Assembly: GCA_020746875.1 (NCBI GenBank)
Contig: JAGTJL010000026.1
Location: 62,001 to 126,000 of the forward strand
Length of the DNA: 64,000 nt
Origin: Rhexocercosporidium sp. MPI-PUGE-AT-0058
Lineage: Eukaryota > Ascomycota > Leotiomycetes > Helotiales
Reading direction: 5' to 3'
This document shows positions 34,397-45,750 of the stretch, piece by piece; the first letter of the stretch is position 1, and each line of letters starts with the position of its first letter. A program made the translations under genes and the position numbers. The notes under the pieces were generated by a model, which saw nothing but the letters and a program-made list of their open reading frames with translations, had not been told where the DNA came from and ran no database searches.

Positions 34397-34636
34397 CTTA
34401 ATCGCTGAAGTAGGCTAGGAATGGCTGCACCAATAGTGAGAGGCTACATTATCACATCAAAATTAAAAAGAATATTTGAGATAGAATGGCACTCCACACC
34501 TTTCAACTAGGATAAGTAGCAGCCTTGTAATACCCCGCAAGCACGCGATTGTTGACATAAGACAGCTTAAACAAAGATGCTGTGTTATTTTTTTTTTGGA
34601 AACCTAAACCCATATGTTGGGAACAGTAGAGTACAA

Positions 34637-36031
34637 TCACAATTGCTCGTTGACAAACAGACCAGCCATACCCTGTCCAGTACCAATACACATACTCGTC
34701 AACAGGATCTTCTTCTTTTGCCTCCTTGCTTCACTGAGACCTGTGACAATCTGTCTTGCACCAGTGGCACCCAGTGGGTGACCAAGAGCAATAGCACCAC
34801 CACGGATATTCATCTTCTCGTGTGGGATCTTGAGAACGTCTTTGCAGTAGACGGCCATGGAGGCGAAGGCTTCGTTAACCTCAATGATATCACAGTCGTC
34901 GATTGTGATGTTGTACTTGTTTAGGAGCTTGGGGATGGCGATAGATGGGCCGATACCCATGATACGAGGAGCAAGACCAGCAACAGTGGCACCAACGAAT
35001 TTCGCAAGAATTGGTTGACCGAGCTCAATGGCACGGGAACGCTTCATCAAGAGGACGGCAGCAGCTGTAGCCATTAGCATGTGAAATTTCCAAACGCAAT
35101 AAGTAACATACCTCCATCAGTAACCTGGGAAGAGTTTCCTCCAGTTGACTTGTCACCAAAGTCTGGGAAAGCAGGGCGAATCTTGCTCAATCCCTCGAAA
35201 GTGGTTCCCCATCTTGGACCCTCATCCTTAGTCAGAGTAACCTTCTTAACCTCTCCAGTCTTGGGATCCTTGACCTCAGCAACAATGGGTACGATTTCGT
35301 CGTCGAACCAACCTGCCTTCTGTGCTGCCTCTGCACGCTGATAACTCTCAGCAGCGAATCTGTCTTGCTTCTCACGCGAGATGTTGAAGTCCTTGCCCAC
35401 ATTCTCAGATGTCTGGCCCATAGGCTGCATGCAGTCTCTGGACTCTTGGTTCTCGAGAATCTCAGGGTGGAAGGGCTTCTCGAGACGATCGCCGCCGACA
35501 GACATCATTTCTGCGCCCATGGCAACACCGATGTCGATGTTCCCGGACGCGATCTGGTTCGCAATGTCCTGTGTAGCCTTCAATCCGGAAGAGCAGAATC
35601 TGTTTACAGTAGAGGCGGCGGTTGTGTTTGGGAAGCCGGCAGCAAGAGCTGCTGCTCGGACTTTGTATGCAGCTTTGCCATCGGATACCTGGAAGCAGTT
35701 GTTAGTAGTTGTAGAGCTTCGCAGATTCGTAAACAAACGTTGCCACAGCAGATGTCCTCGACAAGTTGGGGGTCGATTCTAGACTTCTCGATGACCTTCT
35801 TCAACAAGGCGTAGACGAGGTAATCAAGCTCTGTGTCTTTGAATCCTCCCTTGAAGCCCTTTGCGAGAGGTGTTCGAATGGCGAGCGTGATAACTACGTC
35901 GTCGGCGTTCTTCGAGGTGCTGTTGATGATTAGCCTGTGCGTGGGAGTGGAGATGGTGCAGCTTACATTTGGGACAACCCAGAGGAGCCAGGAGTCAAGT
36001 GCTTGAGAATGGAGCTGAGTCTTTCGGTCAT
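34637..36031 (-). CDS. pot1: peroxisomal 3-ketoacyl-CoA thiolase
   Basis: Catalyses the last step of fatty-acid beta-oxidation, cleaving 3-ketoacyl-CoA with CoA to acetyl-CoA and a shortened acyl-CoA. Exons: 36031-35967, 35919-35739, 35688-35112 and 35064-34637; 416 aa, all phases agree. The N-terminus MTERLSSILKHL contains RLSSILKHL, an exact match to the PTS2 peroxisomal import signal R-L-x5-H-L. The active-site Cys lies in STVNRFCSSGLKA, the catalytic His in GGAIALGHPLGATGARQ and the second Cys in CIGTGQGMAG; NEAFASMA is also present. This is the normal length for the family. Presumably induced by fatty acids, though no regulatory element was identified. Confidence 0.95.
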
Positions 36032-36730
36032 TTTGAAGGTTGATGTGTTGATATGGGAGAAATTGGAAGAGAGGTGCAGGTTGGCCTGGAATGGATGGAG
36101 ATGATGTTTTGAAGGCTGGAATAGTAAGCGTGGGGAAGTTCTGGGCCGAGGCATGTTTCAACACCGAGACGCCGACCCGACCCAGATGGGCTCCTCGTCA
36201 GAGAAAAAGGTGGCAGATTTTAACACCCCTGGGATGTCCAAAGAACCTACTAGTAAAAATTGAAATTATAAGTACTTGAGCTATTTGAGAACTTATCTAT
36301 AAATTCTTACTATTATAAAGCCCGTAAAGTCAAGGAATAAAGTGTTTTTCGTAATATAATTTGATGTTCTCGCTTGTTAAACTAGGCCTCTTCCTCCGAT
36401 GGAGAACTCGAGTAACTACTGGGCGGTCACGTGGAGAGGATAACGTGAAAGAGCTGCATCAGAAGAGGGCTGATTTGCTATCTGGCCGCGTAGAAGCCGA
36501 GTTGACTTGCTGCAAGTCTAGCTCTTGCTTGAGATAAACAGGTTCTTGTGGCTAAAGCTAAAACCATGCCTTTTTTACCACCTCGGTAAACACAACGGGC
36601 GGTCCACCCATGTACAATTCACCCTCAAGTAGCTTTTGGATATGTAAGGATAAAAACGAAGTCTAGTCTTTCTTGAACAGAAGTCTATCCGATCCTCTGT
36701 ATAAAAGCAACCGAGCAAGGTACAGCTTCC
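36032..36730. other. intergenic, with a dispersed-repeat copy
   Basis: Promoter of the thiolase gene, then a short dispersed repeat at 36196-36286 and AT-rich sequence. No gene seen. Confidence 0.45.
36196..36286 (+). repeat. dispersed repeat, copy A
   Basis: CGTCAGAGAAAAAGGTGGCA followed by GATTTTAACACC, CAAAGAAC, ACTAGTAAAAATTGAAATTA and TAAGTACTT. The same order of blocks occurs at 42278-42393, where about 25 bp more lies between CAAAGAAC and ACTAGT. Probably a remnant of a small transposable element; no ends were defined. Confidence 0.55.
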
Positions 36731-37266
36731 CTACCTTCGAACCTCAAACCCCGTCTCTCCGTCAACGACATCGATATCCTTCTTCTCGACCTTGTCCACA
36801 GTGGCATGACTCGGTCCACTATCGACATCCTTCATGAATTTCTGCAAGACATCATCTCCGCCTTGAGCTTCCCCTTCGACCTGCGCTATATCAATTACTG
36901 AGTTCAGATGCTGCTGACCCCAAACTCACCTGGTTATCTGGAGTATTTCGAACCCATCCGGTCAGACCATAAGAAGAGGCTTTCTTCCGAGTGAAGTATC
37001 TGGGTTGTCAGCATGCATGCATGTTCGTGCTTCGTGAGATATTACCGGAATCCCACCCCTTTTGCCTGTCAGAGTCGATCTTCTGTCTGTTTGTTGTTGT
37101 TGGAAAACTTACCTTGAACATCGCCGTGGACGCGAAACGAGAGCTGTGAATAGTCAGTATCTACTCATCAAGGTCGATTGATAAGATTCACTCTTTTTAC
37201 CATCTTGAATTCAGCTCTAAATTGATGATATCCTGCAAGATCTGATGTCCGGGGTTGAGACGTCAT
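36731..37266 (-). CDS. acylphosphatase
   Basis: Small enzyme that hydrolyses carboxyl-phosphate bonds such as acetyl phosphate. Five exons: 37266-37201, 37143-37113, 37058-37046, 36999-36930 and 36880-36731, giving 109 aa with every phase matching. The active-site loop is LSFRVHGDVQ-GVGFR-YFTRKK, with the catalytic Arg in GVGFR. The catalytic Asn lies in GLTGWVRNTPDNQVEGEAQG. The protein ends GFEVRR. Exon 3 is only 13 nt and, with the split codons around it, encodes the GVGFR loop; the Arg codon itself spans the next intron. No single frame of useful length exists, so the gene is easily missed. The start ATG gives a 22-residue N-terminal extension that may vary. Confidence 0.88.
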
Positions 37267-38042
37267 GGTTCACTTGCGGCAATTCACGAAAAGGGAAGGC
37301 GGTGAATTACAGTACTTTTGAACACTTTTTTGTTTGGACAGACTGCTATCTCGCATCTACAGAATCTCCAGACGTCAAATTCAGTGTTGAGCCGTAGATG
37401 TTGTCGAGCAGGTTGCTGACTTGGGATTGGGTGAGCAGACCGAAGGAGTAGTTTGCTGAAGAGAAAGTTCGGTCTCGTTGCAGGGCATGGAGACCAAACG
37501 GCGGGGGACTGGTTCTGCCATACTTTGGATGGGTTTACTTCTTCTCGACGGATGGAGATAGGTTTGGTTGGTAGCTGCTATACCTCTCTAATTTTCAATT
37601 CGTACTTGGGACAGAAATATTCGAGAGGAAGTGCGACGAAACGTGACAGTAAACAAATCATCGTGATCACGTGCCTCATCCGAAACCGGGCCTTGTGCTG
37701 AAACCACCCCTGTTTGAACCGCCACGCTGACGTTGTAGTTCCATGCAATACGAGGACAACCTCAAGGCCAACTCAAAACTTTGCCTGTGGGTTGTTCATC
37801 CGATGCATTCATGCATTTCGTATAATCCGTCCGAAATAGACGGGAGTGGAGCACCAAGGCGCATATTTCCTCGTGTTGCAGCTTACCGAGTTTCATCACC
37901 GGGGCTGCCTCAAGTGGTTGATTTGTGCGTCTTGCATATTAAGGTGATTGGATTCCTATGCTGCGGTGAGGTTGAATGTTCATGATCGTCGTCGGGTCAC
38001 TCGTTCATTCCGTTCACTACTCACATTCGTTTCTTACTCCAT
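37267..38042. other. intergenic, divergent promoters
   Basis: Between the starts of the acylphosphatase and GH5 genes; both promoters lie here. Open frames at 37453-37701 and 37743-37985 show no protein similarity. Confidence 0.45.
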
Positions 38043-39649
38043 ATGTTTTTGAAATCTCTTTTGGTTTTGGGCGGCGTCCCTTGGGTGTTTGGGAAGGTTC
38101 AATATATGGTATGTTACCCACTTTGACTGTTGAAGCGAGGACTGACATTGGTAGGGAATGAACATTGCTGGCTTCGAATTTGGGTGCGAGATTGATGTGA
38201 GTCAAATGTTCTGAGTCGCTTCACCATGCTGACTATCGCAGGGTACTTGTCCCACGAGCAAGTCCCAGTCACCAATGAATTCGGATGCTCTGGGACAGAT
38301 GCAACATTTTGTCAAAGATGATGACATGAATATATTTCGTATGCGTACGTCTTCTCCGACTTCTCTGCCGCAAGTCATCCGTAGCTGACATACCTCAGCT
38401 GTATCATGGCAGTTCCTGGTGAACAATAAAGTCGGCGGGACACTCGACTCAAACAACTTTGCAAAATACGACCAATTGATGCAAGCATGTCTTGGTCTAG
38501 GCACGTTCTGTGCTATCGATCTCCACAACTTTGCACGATTCAATAATCAAATCATTGGTCAGAGTTCTGGCGCAGTAACTGATACTCAATTTGCGGATGT
38601 TTGGTCTCAACTTGCGACGAAATACAAGAACAACGAAAAGGTCATTTTCGGCCTCATGAACGAGCCTCACGATGTAGATGTCCCGGTCTGGGCCAATAGT
38701 GTCCAGGCTGCAGTCACTGCAATTCGAAATGCCGGTGCCTCGTCGCAGATGATCCTGCTTCCTGGAACGAACTTCGCTAGTGCTGGGAAATTTGTTAGCA
38801 GTGGATCTGGAGACGCTCTGATCAAAGTCACGAATCCGGATGGAACTTTTGATGGTCTTATCATGGATCTGCATAAGTACCTGGATGTCGACAATTCTGG
38901 AACGCACGCTGAGTGTACGACGGACAACATCGTTGATGCCTTTGCAATTGCTGCCGATTTCTTGAGACAGAATGGCAGAAAGGCTTTGGTCAGTGAGACA
39001 GGAGCTGGTAGTACAGCCTCTGTACGTCGAATATACCCTTCCCCCACGTGAATTAGACTGACAATAGCAGTGCTTCACGGATTTCTGCGCACAGAATAAA
39101 TTTCTCAATGATAATTCAGATGTCTTCTTGGGCTACATTGCCTGGGCAGCTGGGGCTTTCTCCACATCTTACGTTCTAAGTTTGACGCCATCTAAACAGA
39201 GCGGGAAGTACGTGGACAATAAACTCGCTGCTCAATGTGTCGTTTCTCCTTGGGCAAATGCAGGTTCAGCCACTTTTGTCTCCTCGGCCGTCGCAGTTGC
39301 AACCATGTCATCACCACCGGGAAGCTTGACAGCATCCCAAACGCAAGTCGTCCCCACCTCAACCGCAGCATCAATTTCAGTCAAAGCAAGCTCAGGTAAC
39401 GTAGCAGCTACAAGCACATCTTCAGGTATGAAGACAACAACTACCCCAGGTAGTAGCACTGTGGTAGCCAGTGCGATTGGAGGCATATTTGCATCTTCGA
39501 GAGCTAATCAGACGGTGTCCGGTACAATTACAGGGGCCAGGACGAGTACTCCTACCCAAGCCATATCTTCTGGGGATGCAGGGCCCGCGATGAGGAAGTT
39601 TGCGGGTGGGTTGCTAGCGAGTAGTTTATTAATTGCGGTAGTGTTGTAA
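38043..39649 (+). CDS. GPI-anchored glycoside hydrolase family 5 endoglucanase
   Basis: Secreted beta-glucanase/cellulase of the GH5 family (GH5_5-like by motif). Exons: 38043-38108, 38155-38196, 38242-38344, 38399-39021 and 39071-39649; 470 aa in frame. A signal peptide MFLKSLLVLGGVPWVFG is followed by MNIAGFEFGCEIDGTC and NIFRMPVSWQFLV. The general acid Glu lies in VIFGLMNEPHD and the nucleophile Glu in KALVSETGAG; CAIDLHNFARF and LIMDLHKYLDVDNSGTH are also typical. After the catalytic domain a Ser/Thr-rich linker of about 130 residues ends in a hydrophobic tail (KFAGGLLASSLLIAVVL) after a small-residue site, the pattern of GPI anchoring. Probably acts on plant or fungal wall glucan at the cell surface. 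Confidence 0.93.
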
Positions 39650-41759
39650 CGAAGTCATGTTGAATAAGTCCCCGTTTTTCTCTGACGTCTTAGTCTCCTT
39701 TCCCATGCTTTTCCTGCATTCTATATTAATTTTATCTCTGTGACTACCCTCACTGTTCAAGGATTTGTTGAATCAAACAATAGTAAGCCACGATGAAAAG
39801 GGGGCTTGCCTAGCTGCGCAATGAAGCTGCGACTTCGACACAAGCTTCTCTCTTTATAAGATTGGGAAAACGAGACAACTCTCCCAACGCAGTCATTCCA
39901 ACAAAAATTACCAAAATCAATCCAGCTACTATTATCCCAAGTTCGCCATACGAACATGACATGCGACGATCACGTCAAACCCATCCAAGTCTTCCACTCG
40001 ATCTGCAAGAATCCTACCACAAACCGTACCAATTGCGCACCTCTGCCAACATTCACAGTCAACCAGTGTTTCTCGCTCTAGGATTGCTATGATGTCCAAT
40101 AAACGCTTTAGTTGGTACAACCGGGTCAAGTGCGACATCCGCCCCGGCGCCCGAATAGAAGAGAGGGTGAGAATAACGTGTGTATACTCACGTTCATAAA
40201 GCAAGGTCTGGCTCTCGATACTTACTTTAGGTACCTTCCTACATACTCAAGGAAACCTCGCTGACGCTCGGTGCTTCGCAGCGCTCCGCGCCAGAATGCG
40301 GGGACATGAAGGCATCCAAAGAGTGTCGAGAGCTATCGCAAAGTTCAAAGCCGTTGAAGATATTCAAGAAGTCGTAGTCAATGTGAAGACGAAAAGTAAT
40401 CCTGTCTTCCTCATAGCGTTCTGAGAGTGCCTGGCGAGAGTAGGCACTGTACTGCTTGACAGAATCAAGAAAGAGTTTGATGACAAGCTGCTTGCCTTCA
40501 AAGGGGGGTTTTCTAGAGTTTTCAGCTCGCATAAGGGTTTAATGATCCTAATGAGAATTCGTCGACGGGCTATATCCAGGATGAAGATGTATATGGTCGT
40601 AACTCTGGTGCCCAAGACCGAGAATTGCCCCCCAGAAAGACTCAAACGGTAAAGTGGACTGAAGTGGTGGAAAATTTGACCCTTTTCTGTGATACAAGAT
40701 GGTGAATGTGAGGAGGGCTCTAGTCAGCCATGGGTTGTACCTGCTCCAAAGCTAGTTGATGTTCTTTGCAGCTGCTGTTCGGGTCAGGAGCGTATTTGGA
40801 GTATACGAGACTTGGGGTCTTAGTCACCGCTACTAGCGTCTGAATACAGTACTTTTACGCATTCGCACCCTTGCCATCATATTTTCTGATTGCTCTCTGA
40901 TATCTACACGTGTCATCTACAGTCACTTCTCACCTATCAATACCCACACATCTTACCTTTCCCCAGGTCGTACTCCAGACCCCAAAATAAATCCACAGAA
41001 GAACAACACATAATTTTAAAGATAGCACAACACACCTAACCACAGAGGTTATCAGGTAACCAAAATAATTGTACGACCTCTATCTAAGATACTAAAACTA
41101 CCGCCACAAGCATTTCGACAGAGAATAGAAATGGTACATCGAATACGTCGAGTGCGAGAAGCGGAGGGCGGCGACTCATCAGCAACTCGCAAGACTGTCC
41201 TGATCTGCCTAGGATGAGCGTGGACGCTGTATGTTGTCTGGAGGCTCGTATGATATTAGGAATTGCGTTAATGGGGAGCGTAGGGATATTGTGATGAGGA
41301 CGGATAGGCTGAGGGAGCTTCTTAGGGGTGAGATGTGGAATTTTTGTTGAAGCGAGAATCTAAGAGGAGAGTTGTGGATAAAGTTTTGGCGTTACGCTTG
41401 TTTGTGGAGCAATGACGAAGGTGAGTTCGTGCTTGTGCTGGTTGTAATTCAAGGTAAATGCGTAGCTTTATTTTATATTTTTCATACTTGACAAGAGAAA
41501 GTACTCGCTCTATTTTAATATCCTTTACTAGAATGTTCATTATTTACATGCTTCTTTCATCACATCCTCTCGAGCTCCATAAATATCCCTGTTCGTGTTT
41601 CTTTGTTCGATCTCCTCTCTTTCTTTAAAGCTTACGAGATGCACACATAAAGTGACATTTCCCTATCCTTCTCAAACACCAAAATTTCTGTCACATTTGA
41701 GAGCTATCCAACTCTAGTACAACTCCAAGTGACTTCACTCACAAGATACCTTTATTGAA
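39650..41759. other. intergenic, one doubtful small frame
   Basis: Apart from the frame at 40239-40532 I see only shadow frames. 40920-41110 is AC-rich and 41560-41760 is C/T-rich, likely leader sequence of the next gene. Confidence 0.4.
40239..40532 (-). CDS. hypothetical protein, weak support
   Basis: A 97-codon frame with balanced composition (FEGKQLVIKLFLDSVKQYSA, ERYEEDRITFRLHIDYDFLN). Upstream in the same frame, after two stops, lies another protein-like stretch, PFESFWGAILGLGHQSYDHI. The two could be exons or parts of a decayed gene. No family recognised. Confidence 0.25.
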   Translation of the reverse strand: MRAENSRKPPFEGKQLVIKLFLDSVKQYSAYSRQALSERYEEDRITFRLHIDYDFLNIFNGFELCDSSRHSLDAFMSPHSGAERCEAPSVSEVSLSM

Positions 41760-42010
41760 ATGTGCTCACCCACCGTCCAAATCTGGAGATGCGGCCATCT
41801 TACTCGGGAGGTGACAAGCTGAGAATACCGTGGAAGTCAGGTGATTGTTTCAAGAACCATCCACGCATTGCGAAGGGAGAGGGATGCCCGTGTTCCTCAC
41901 GGCCGGAAGCTTGGAAGCCAGAGATAGTCCGGAAAGAAACGGAATGTGGCAACAGGGTTTGCGAGGCAGGATATTTTGTCTGTGCGGAAGAGAGTTGGCT
42001 GCATGTATAG
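41760..42010 (+). pseudogene. small Met-Cys family protein, member 1 (frameshifted or mis-spliced)
   Basis: Starts ATGTGC: MCSPTVQIWRCGHLTREVTS, then TGA at 41820-41822. In the frame two bases on, the sequence continues KSGDCFKNHPRIAKGEGCPC and ETECGNRVCEAGYFVC to a stop at 42010. The pieces make sense as one protein beginning Met-Cys with a W-x-CGH motif and later C-x1-C pairs, like the next two genes. A 30-nt gap with GT...CAG ends (41811-41840) is too short for a normal intron, so a small deletion or frameshift is likelier. Function unknown; a small metal-binding fold is possible. Confidence 0.45.
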
Positions 42011-42277
42011 GCCATTTGATTGCGAATCTAGTAGCTTTGAGGGGCGGTTATTGAGTTGGTAGGAAGAAGAGTTTGAAATAGCCTCAATGTTGAGGATTCA
42101 TCTACGTTGAATTCATCATGATTTCCTGACTTCTATGCCACAGCTGCAGTCCAATATTTAAATAATAATTGAATTTCGATGTAAAGATCGAATACCTACT
42201 GGCTGAGATGCACAAAAACCGACTTTTGAACATTGATTTTCGCTTCATGGATTTACTTTACCTTTGACCGCCCACTC

Positions 42278-42393
42278 CGTCGGAGAAAAAGGTGGCTGAT
42301 TTTGACAGCTCTTGGAAATTCAAAGAACTTGCGATTTCTATAACATTTGATTAATTAATACTAGTGAAAATCGAACTTATAAATACCTTAACT
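42278..42393 (+). repeat. dispersed repeat, copy B
   Basis: CGTCGGAGAAAAAGGTGGCT with GATTTTGACAG, CAAAGAAC, ACTAGTGAAAATCGAACTTA and TAAATACCTTAACTA, matching the block order of 36196-36286. It is preceded by GACCGCCCACTCCGTCGGAG. It sits between members 1 and 2 of the small Met-Cys genes. Confidence 0.55.
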
Positions 42394-42762
42394 AAATTAC
42401 GCAAAGCTCATGAAGCTTTGCATGAACGCAAATACCCGATTCACGAGGTTTCTTTGCTGTACATGCCGTGATTCAGAGACGTGATGCCCTCCTGGAATTC
42501 GCCAGCAACACCAAGTTTGAAGCCAGTAAATCAAGGACACAGAAACAAATGGGCAAAGGTTGTTGTGAATAGAGGCAAATCGCCTTTGAATTAGTATAAA
42601 ATACATTATTGTTTCCTTTCTTGCCTCCTTTCTTTCTTCCTCGCCGCAATTCAAGCTTCAAAATTCAGCAACCTTCTCAATTCCTCGATCCTCGCCACCT
42701 AAACTACTTTCTACAACAATCCGCATTCTCAAGTGAATCAAGATTAAGCAAAGTCAAGTAGC

Positions 42763-43038
42763 ATGTGCGTACGATACACTTTGGTATGCCGAGGATGTTC
42801 CGAGTCTGATCAACCAAACAACCGGCATTGGGAATACTACCACAATTCCGGGAACGACGCAGAGGCAGCGTTATGCATGGATTCTCCAAAGCCCAACAAC
42901 CACGGCAATATCTCCAAGAAGCAGATTGAGATGAGGTACAGTGTAAAAAAGTGCCATGTTTGCAGTGTAAGAGCCAAAGATAAGGATGCGCACAAGAATG
43001 GGGGCCGCATTGATCGTGGTCATAGAGTTCGTAAATAG
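42763..43038 (+). CDS. small Met-Cys family protein, member 2
   Basis: 91-aa intronless protein: MCVRYTLVCRGCSESDQPNN, with further Cys at ALCMDS and KKCHVCSVRAKDKD and a basic tail. There is no signal peptide, so it is probably intracellular. It shares with its neighbours at 41760 and 43659 the start Met-Cys, an early Cys about 7-11 residues later and a late C-x2-C. This recalls a loose group of small fungal proteins of unknown function with M-C...C-G-H...C-x2-C patterns; the recollection is unverified. Preceded by a C/A-rich leader. Confidence 0.55.
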   Translation: MCVRYTLVCRGCSESDQPNNRHWEYYHNSGNDAEAALCMDSPKPNNHGNISKKQIEMRYSVKKCHVCSVRAKDKDAHKNGGRIDRGHRVRK

Positions 43039-43658
43039 GATGCTGGAGGGATGTGCGAAAAGTAGGGTAAATCTTTCTTTGGAAATTGGCTTTTTCGAGA
43101 CTTTCTTGAAGGAGTGAAGGTTTATCGCGGCGTGTTCTTTATTGTCTACTGCCTAATTTTGCATTGGGAATGAATGAATTTGAAGATTACAGTACCACTA
43201 CTAATTGAGCATTGATCTGCTCCACCTAGCTCAACCCAGGTAAGAATAGCTTCAGAATCTCAAGGCTCGCAGTCTACCCCAAGATTGACATCCAAAAAGG
43301 TGACAAAGAAGTGCACGTTAGGGTCCAAATTCTAATAAGATAAAACAAGGATTCTTCTACACATTGCGACAAAGAACGCTTGCAGGGTCTGATTGGTTTC
43401 TTTACTGAGCTAAGTATAGAGCTATTGTTGTTCGTTGGGGAAAAGCGGATGAACGCGAGGATAATTCGAGGGCAATAAAGAATTGAATTCTGTTGTGTTA
43501 GGGTAGAAACAGCATTCAGGTCTCGAGCATGAACAGTAAGGCACACAGAGCCATAAATAACACCGAAAATACTACTCAACATCAAGATCAATCTCATTCC
43601 TAATATCCACCTCACCACACCACCAAATCCAACAACCAAAAATCAACTAACACAAATC

Positions 43659-43904
43659 ATGTGCATCGAAACCCTCAACATCTACTGGTGCTACGACGAT
43701 ATGGAGCCACGCTTCACATACGCACACTGCCAGTTCTACAACTGGATAGACGAGGGCGCGTGTCCGTCGAACTACAAGGCATGGGATGCGCAGAATCCCG
43801 TGAATAGGGTTCGGTCGAATAGAGATTGTCCTGAGTGTGTGGCTTATAGAGCGAGTCAGCGCCCGAATACCAGGCAGAGACAGGAAGGCTCAAGAAGGGT
43901 TTAG
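43659..43904 (+). CDS. small Met-Cys family protein, member 3
   Basis: 81-aa intronless protein: MCIETLNIYWCYDDMEPRFT, then YAHCQFYNWIDEGACPSNYK, ending with RDCPECVAYRASQRPN and a basic tail. Cys spacing (Met-Cys, W-C, C, C, C-x2-C) matches the other two members. The start is in a good context (acaaatcATGTGC) after an AC-rich leader. Likely a small zinc-binding intracellular protein; function not known. Confidence 0.55.
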   Translation: MCIETLNIYWCYDDMEPRFTYAHCQFYNWIDEGACPSNYKAWDAQNPVNRVRSNRDCPECVAYRASQRPNTRQRQEGSRRV

Positions 43905-45750
43905 TGCATTGGGGAGCAAGAGCTAAGGAAAATGGATAAATTGAAGAAAAACCAATGTTTGAGAAAACACCGTACTTTGTGGTATCAGATGTATTGAAAC
44001 GTGATTAGAGAATAAGGTGAGGTCTGGATCTTTTACGTATTCAAAATAGAAAACACATTGAAGAGGCAATTTAAGCGAGAACAAACAGCCGAGGAAAACA
44101 CGTAAAGACTCTGTCTGTTTGGTGAAGTGGGAAGGGCTGAGTCCACAGATGGTGGGCTCCAGGGACACTGGAAGACAGTGGGAGGGAAATACGATGCCAC
44201 GCTTGGTTAGAGGGAGCGGAAGCGTCGCTTTACGCTGCCTGGCGAGGGGCGTACAGTTGGCAACTCCTGCGAGCCACTGTCGGCCTGTGGGGAGGAGAGA
44301 TCTGGCAGGGTAGCGCGAAGTGGTTTCATAGCCATGCGGAGCGGCATATATTGGAGGCGATGGCCTGGAAGTAGGACACAACGCCTTCTATGTGGCTCGA
44401 GAGGACGGATGCGCGTTTCGGTAAGGGGAGAGCAAGACAGAGCCCATGTGTAGGCAGGGAAGCTGCACTCTGTAATGTATTATTTAGCTAGGATACAGAT
44501 CAATAATGGCCAAAAACAGAGCAGAACCCGTCCGTGGCGGAACCAGCAGCAATAGACCCCGGCCCTCAAGCACCTACCACGGCGTAGCCTTTCGACTGGT
44601 GACATTCCAGGACCAGGGAGAGCACACCTGCAAAAATTCGTGAACCACCTTACGTATTCAATCACTTTCAACTTTATAATCTTCACCCCAAATTGCTTCA
44701 AACTTATACCATTATGGTCACAACTCTTCGTTTTATCTAAAATGAAAATCAGTAGTCGCTTAGATTATGTTCAAGTATGTAATTGTGATATCAAGGTCGA
44801 GATAGGGTGTCCACGCGTTCCTGTATCCCCTAGTCAGCACAGGGCCTGGAGAAACCCCGCATTTACAGGGTTGAATTGCATCTCCTTTTCCAAAATTCAA
44901 GAAGACACTAAATCTTGTGGCTGACCCCTTGTCGAACCATGCGACATACTCCGTACATCTGGACCTCATGGCGTCAATAGGAGGATCGGTTATTTGTTGC
45001 AAGGGCTCCTTCTATTGGCCTGGGTTCGGTGCATGCCGTGTGCCTGCTGAGCCGTGCCGTGCCGTGTTGACAGGTGCCAAACACCTCACAGCTGGCTCCT
45101 CGGGACTTTGACTCCCCATTCAACTTCCAAGAAAATGGGCATTTCTCTCCTCGCCAAGCAGTTTGTCTAGCCTTGCATTTTCTTACTCCCTGCAACCCAT
45201 CAGATGCCCTGCGAGAAAGCTTCAAACTCGTGGCGCCTACGGCACTTAAGGACGGAGCTGTGATCCATCGAATGATCCATCGAATGATCCTCTGCTCGGA
45301 CCTCCCCCTTATCTTGAATAGGATCCCTCATCATACAGTATGTCTGCCATGTGGATGAAAGCCACTCCTCCCGTCAAATGGAACCGAGCAGTTGTTGCTG
45401 CAGGTAAAACCTTAAAACGAAAGTAGTTCTACGTGGGATTGCGTTCTATTGGCTGGGGCGGAATAGGGCGTCCAATAATTTCCAAGCTTTACAACCGTTT
45501 GACCTGTGGCGTTCATCGAGTCGTTGCCTCGAGTCAGTGACTGAAGCTCATACCAATTCGATAGTCAGTGCCTTCAAGCACTTGCAATAGAGACTCCCCA
45601 GAGCGACCATGATAAATATCTATAGGTTAAGGCGACGACACCCTCTCTTTATTGTCAATCCATTACTCCTGCATATTACTTTCGTACCTTCCTAGGTTTG
45701 CCAACTAAATTGCCAATTGCTACTTCGCTCTTTCGTTCAATAACCTCACG
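43905..45750. other. intergenic region
   Basis: No supported gene. Short tandem motifs are present: GATCCATCGAAT repeated near 45260-45285 and GTGCC repeats near 45054-45066. 45540-45750 is probably the promoter and leader of the membrane-protein gene. Confidence 0.45.

Noticed and set aside
44119..45358. Several 64-94 codon frames on both strands
   Set aside because: No shared start context, domain or codon signal; treated as intergenic.
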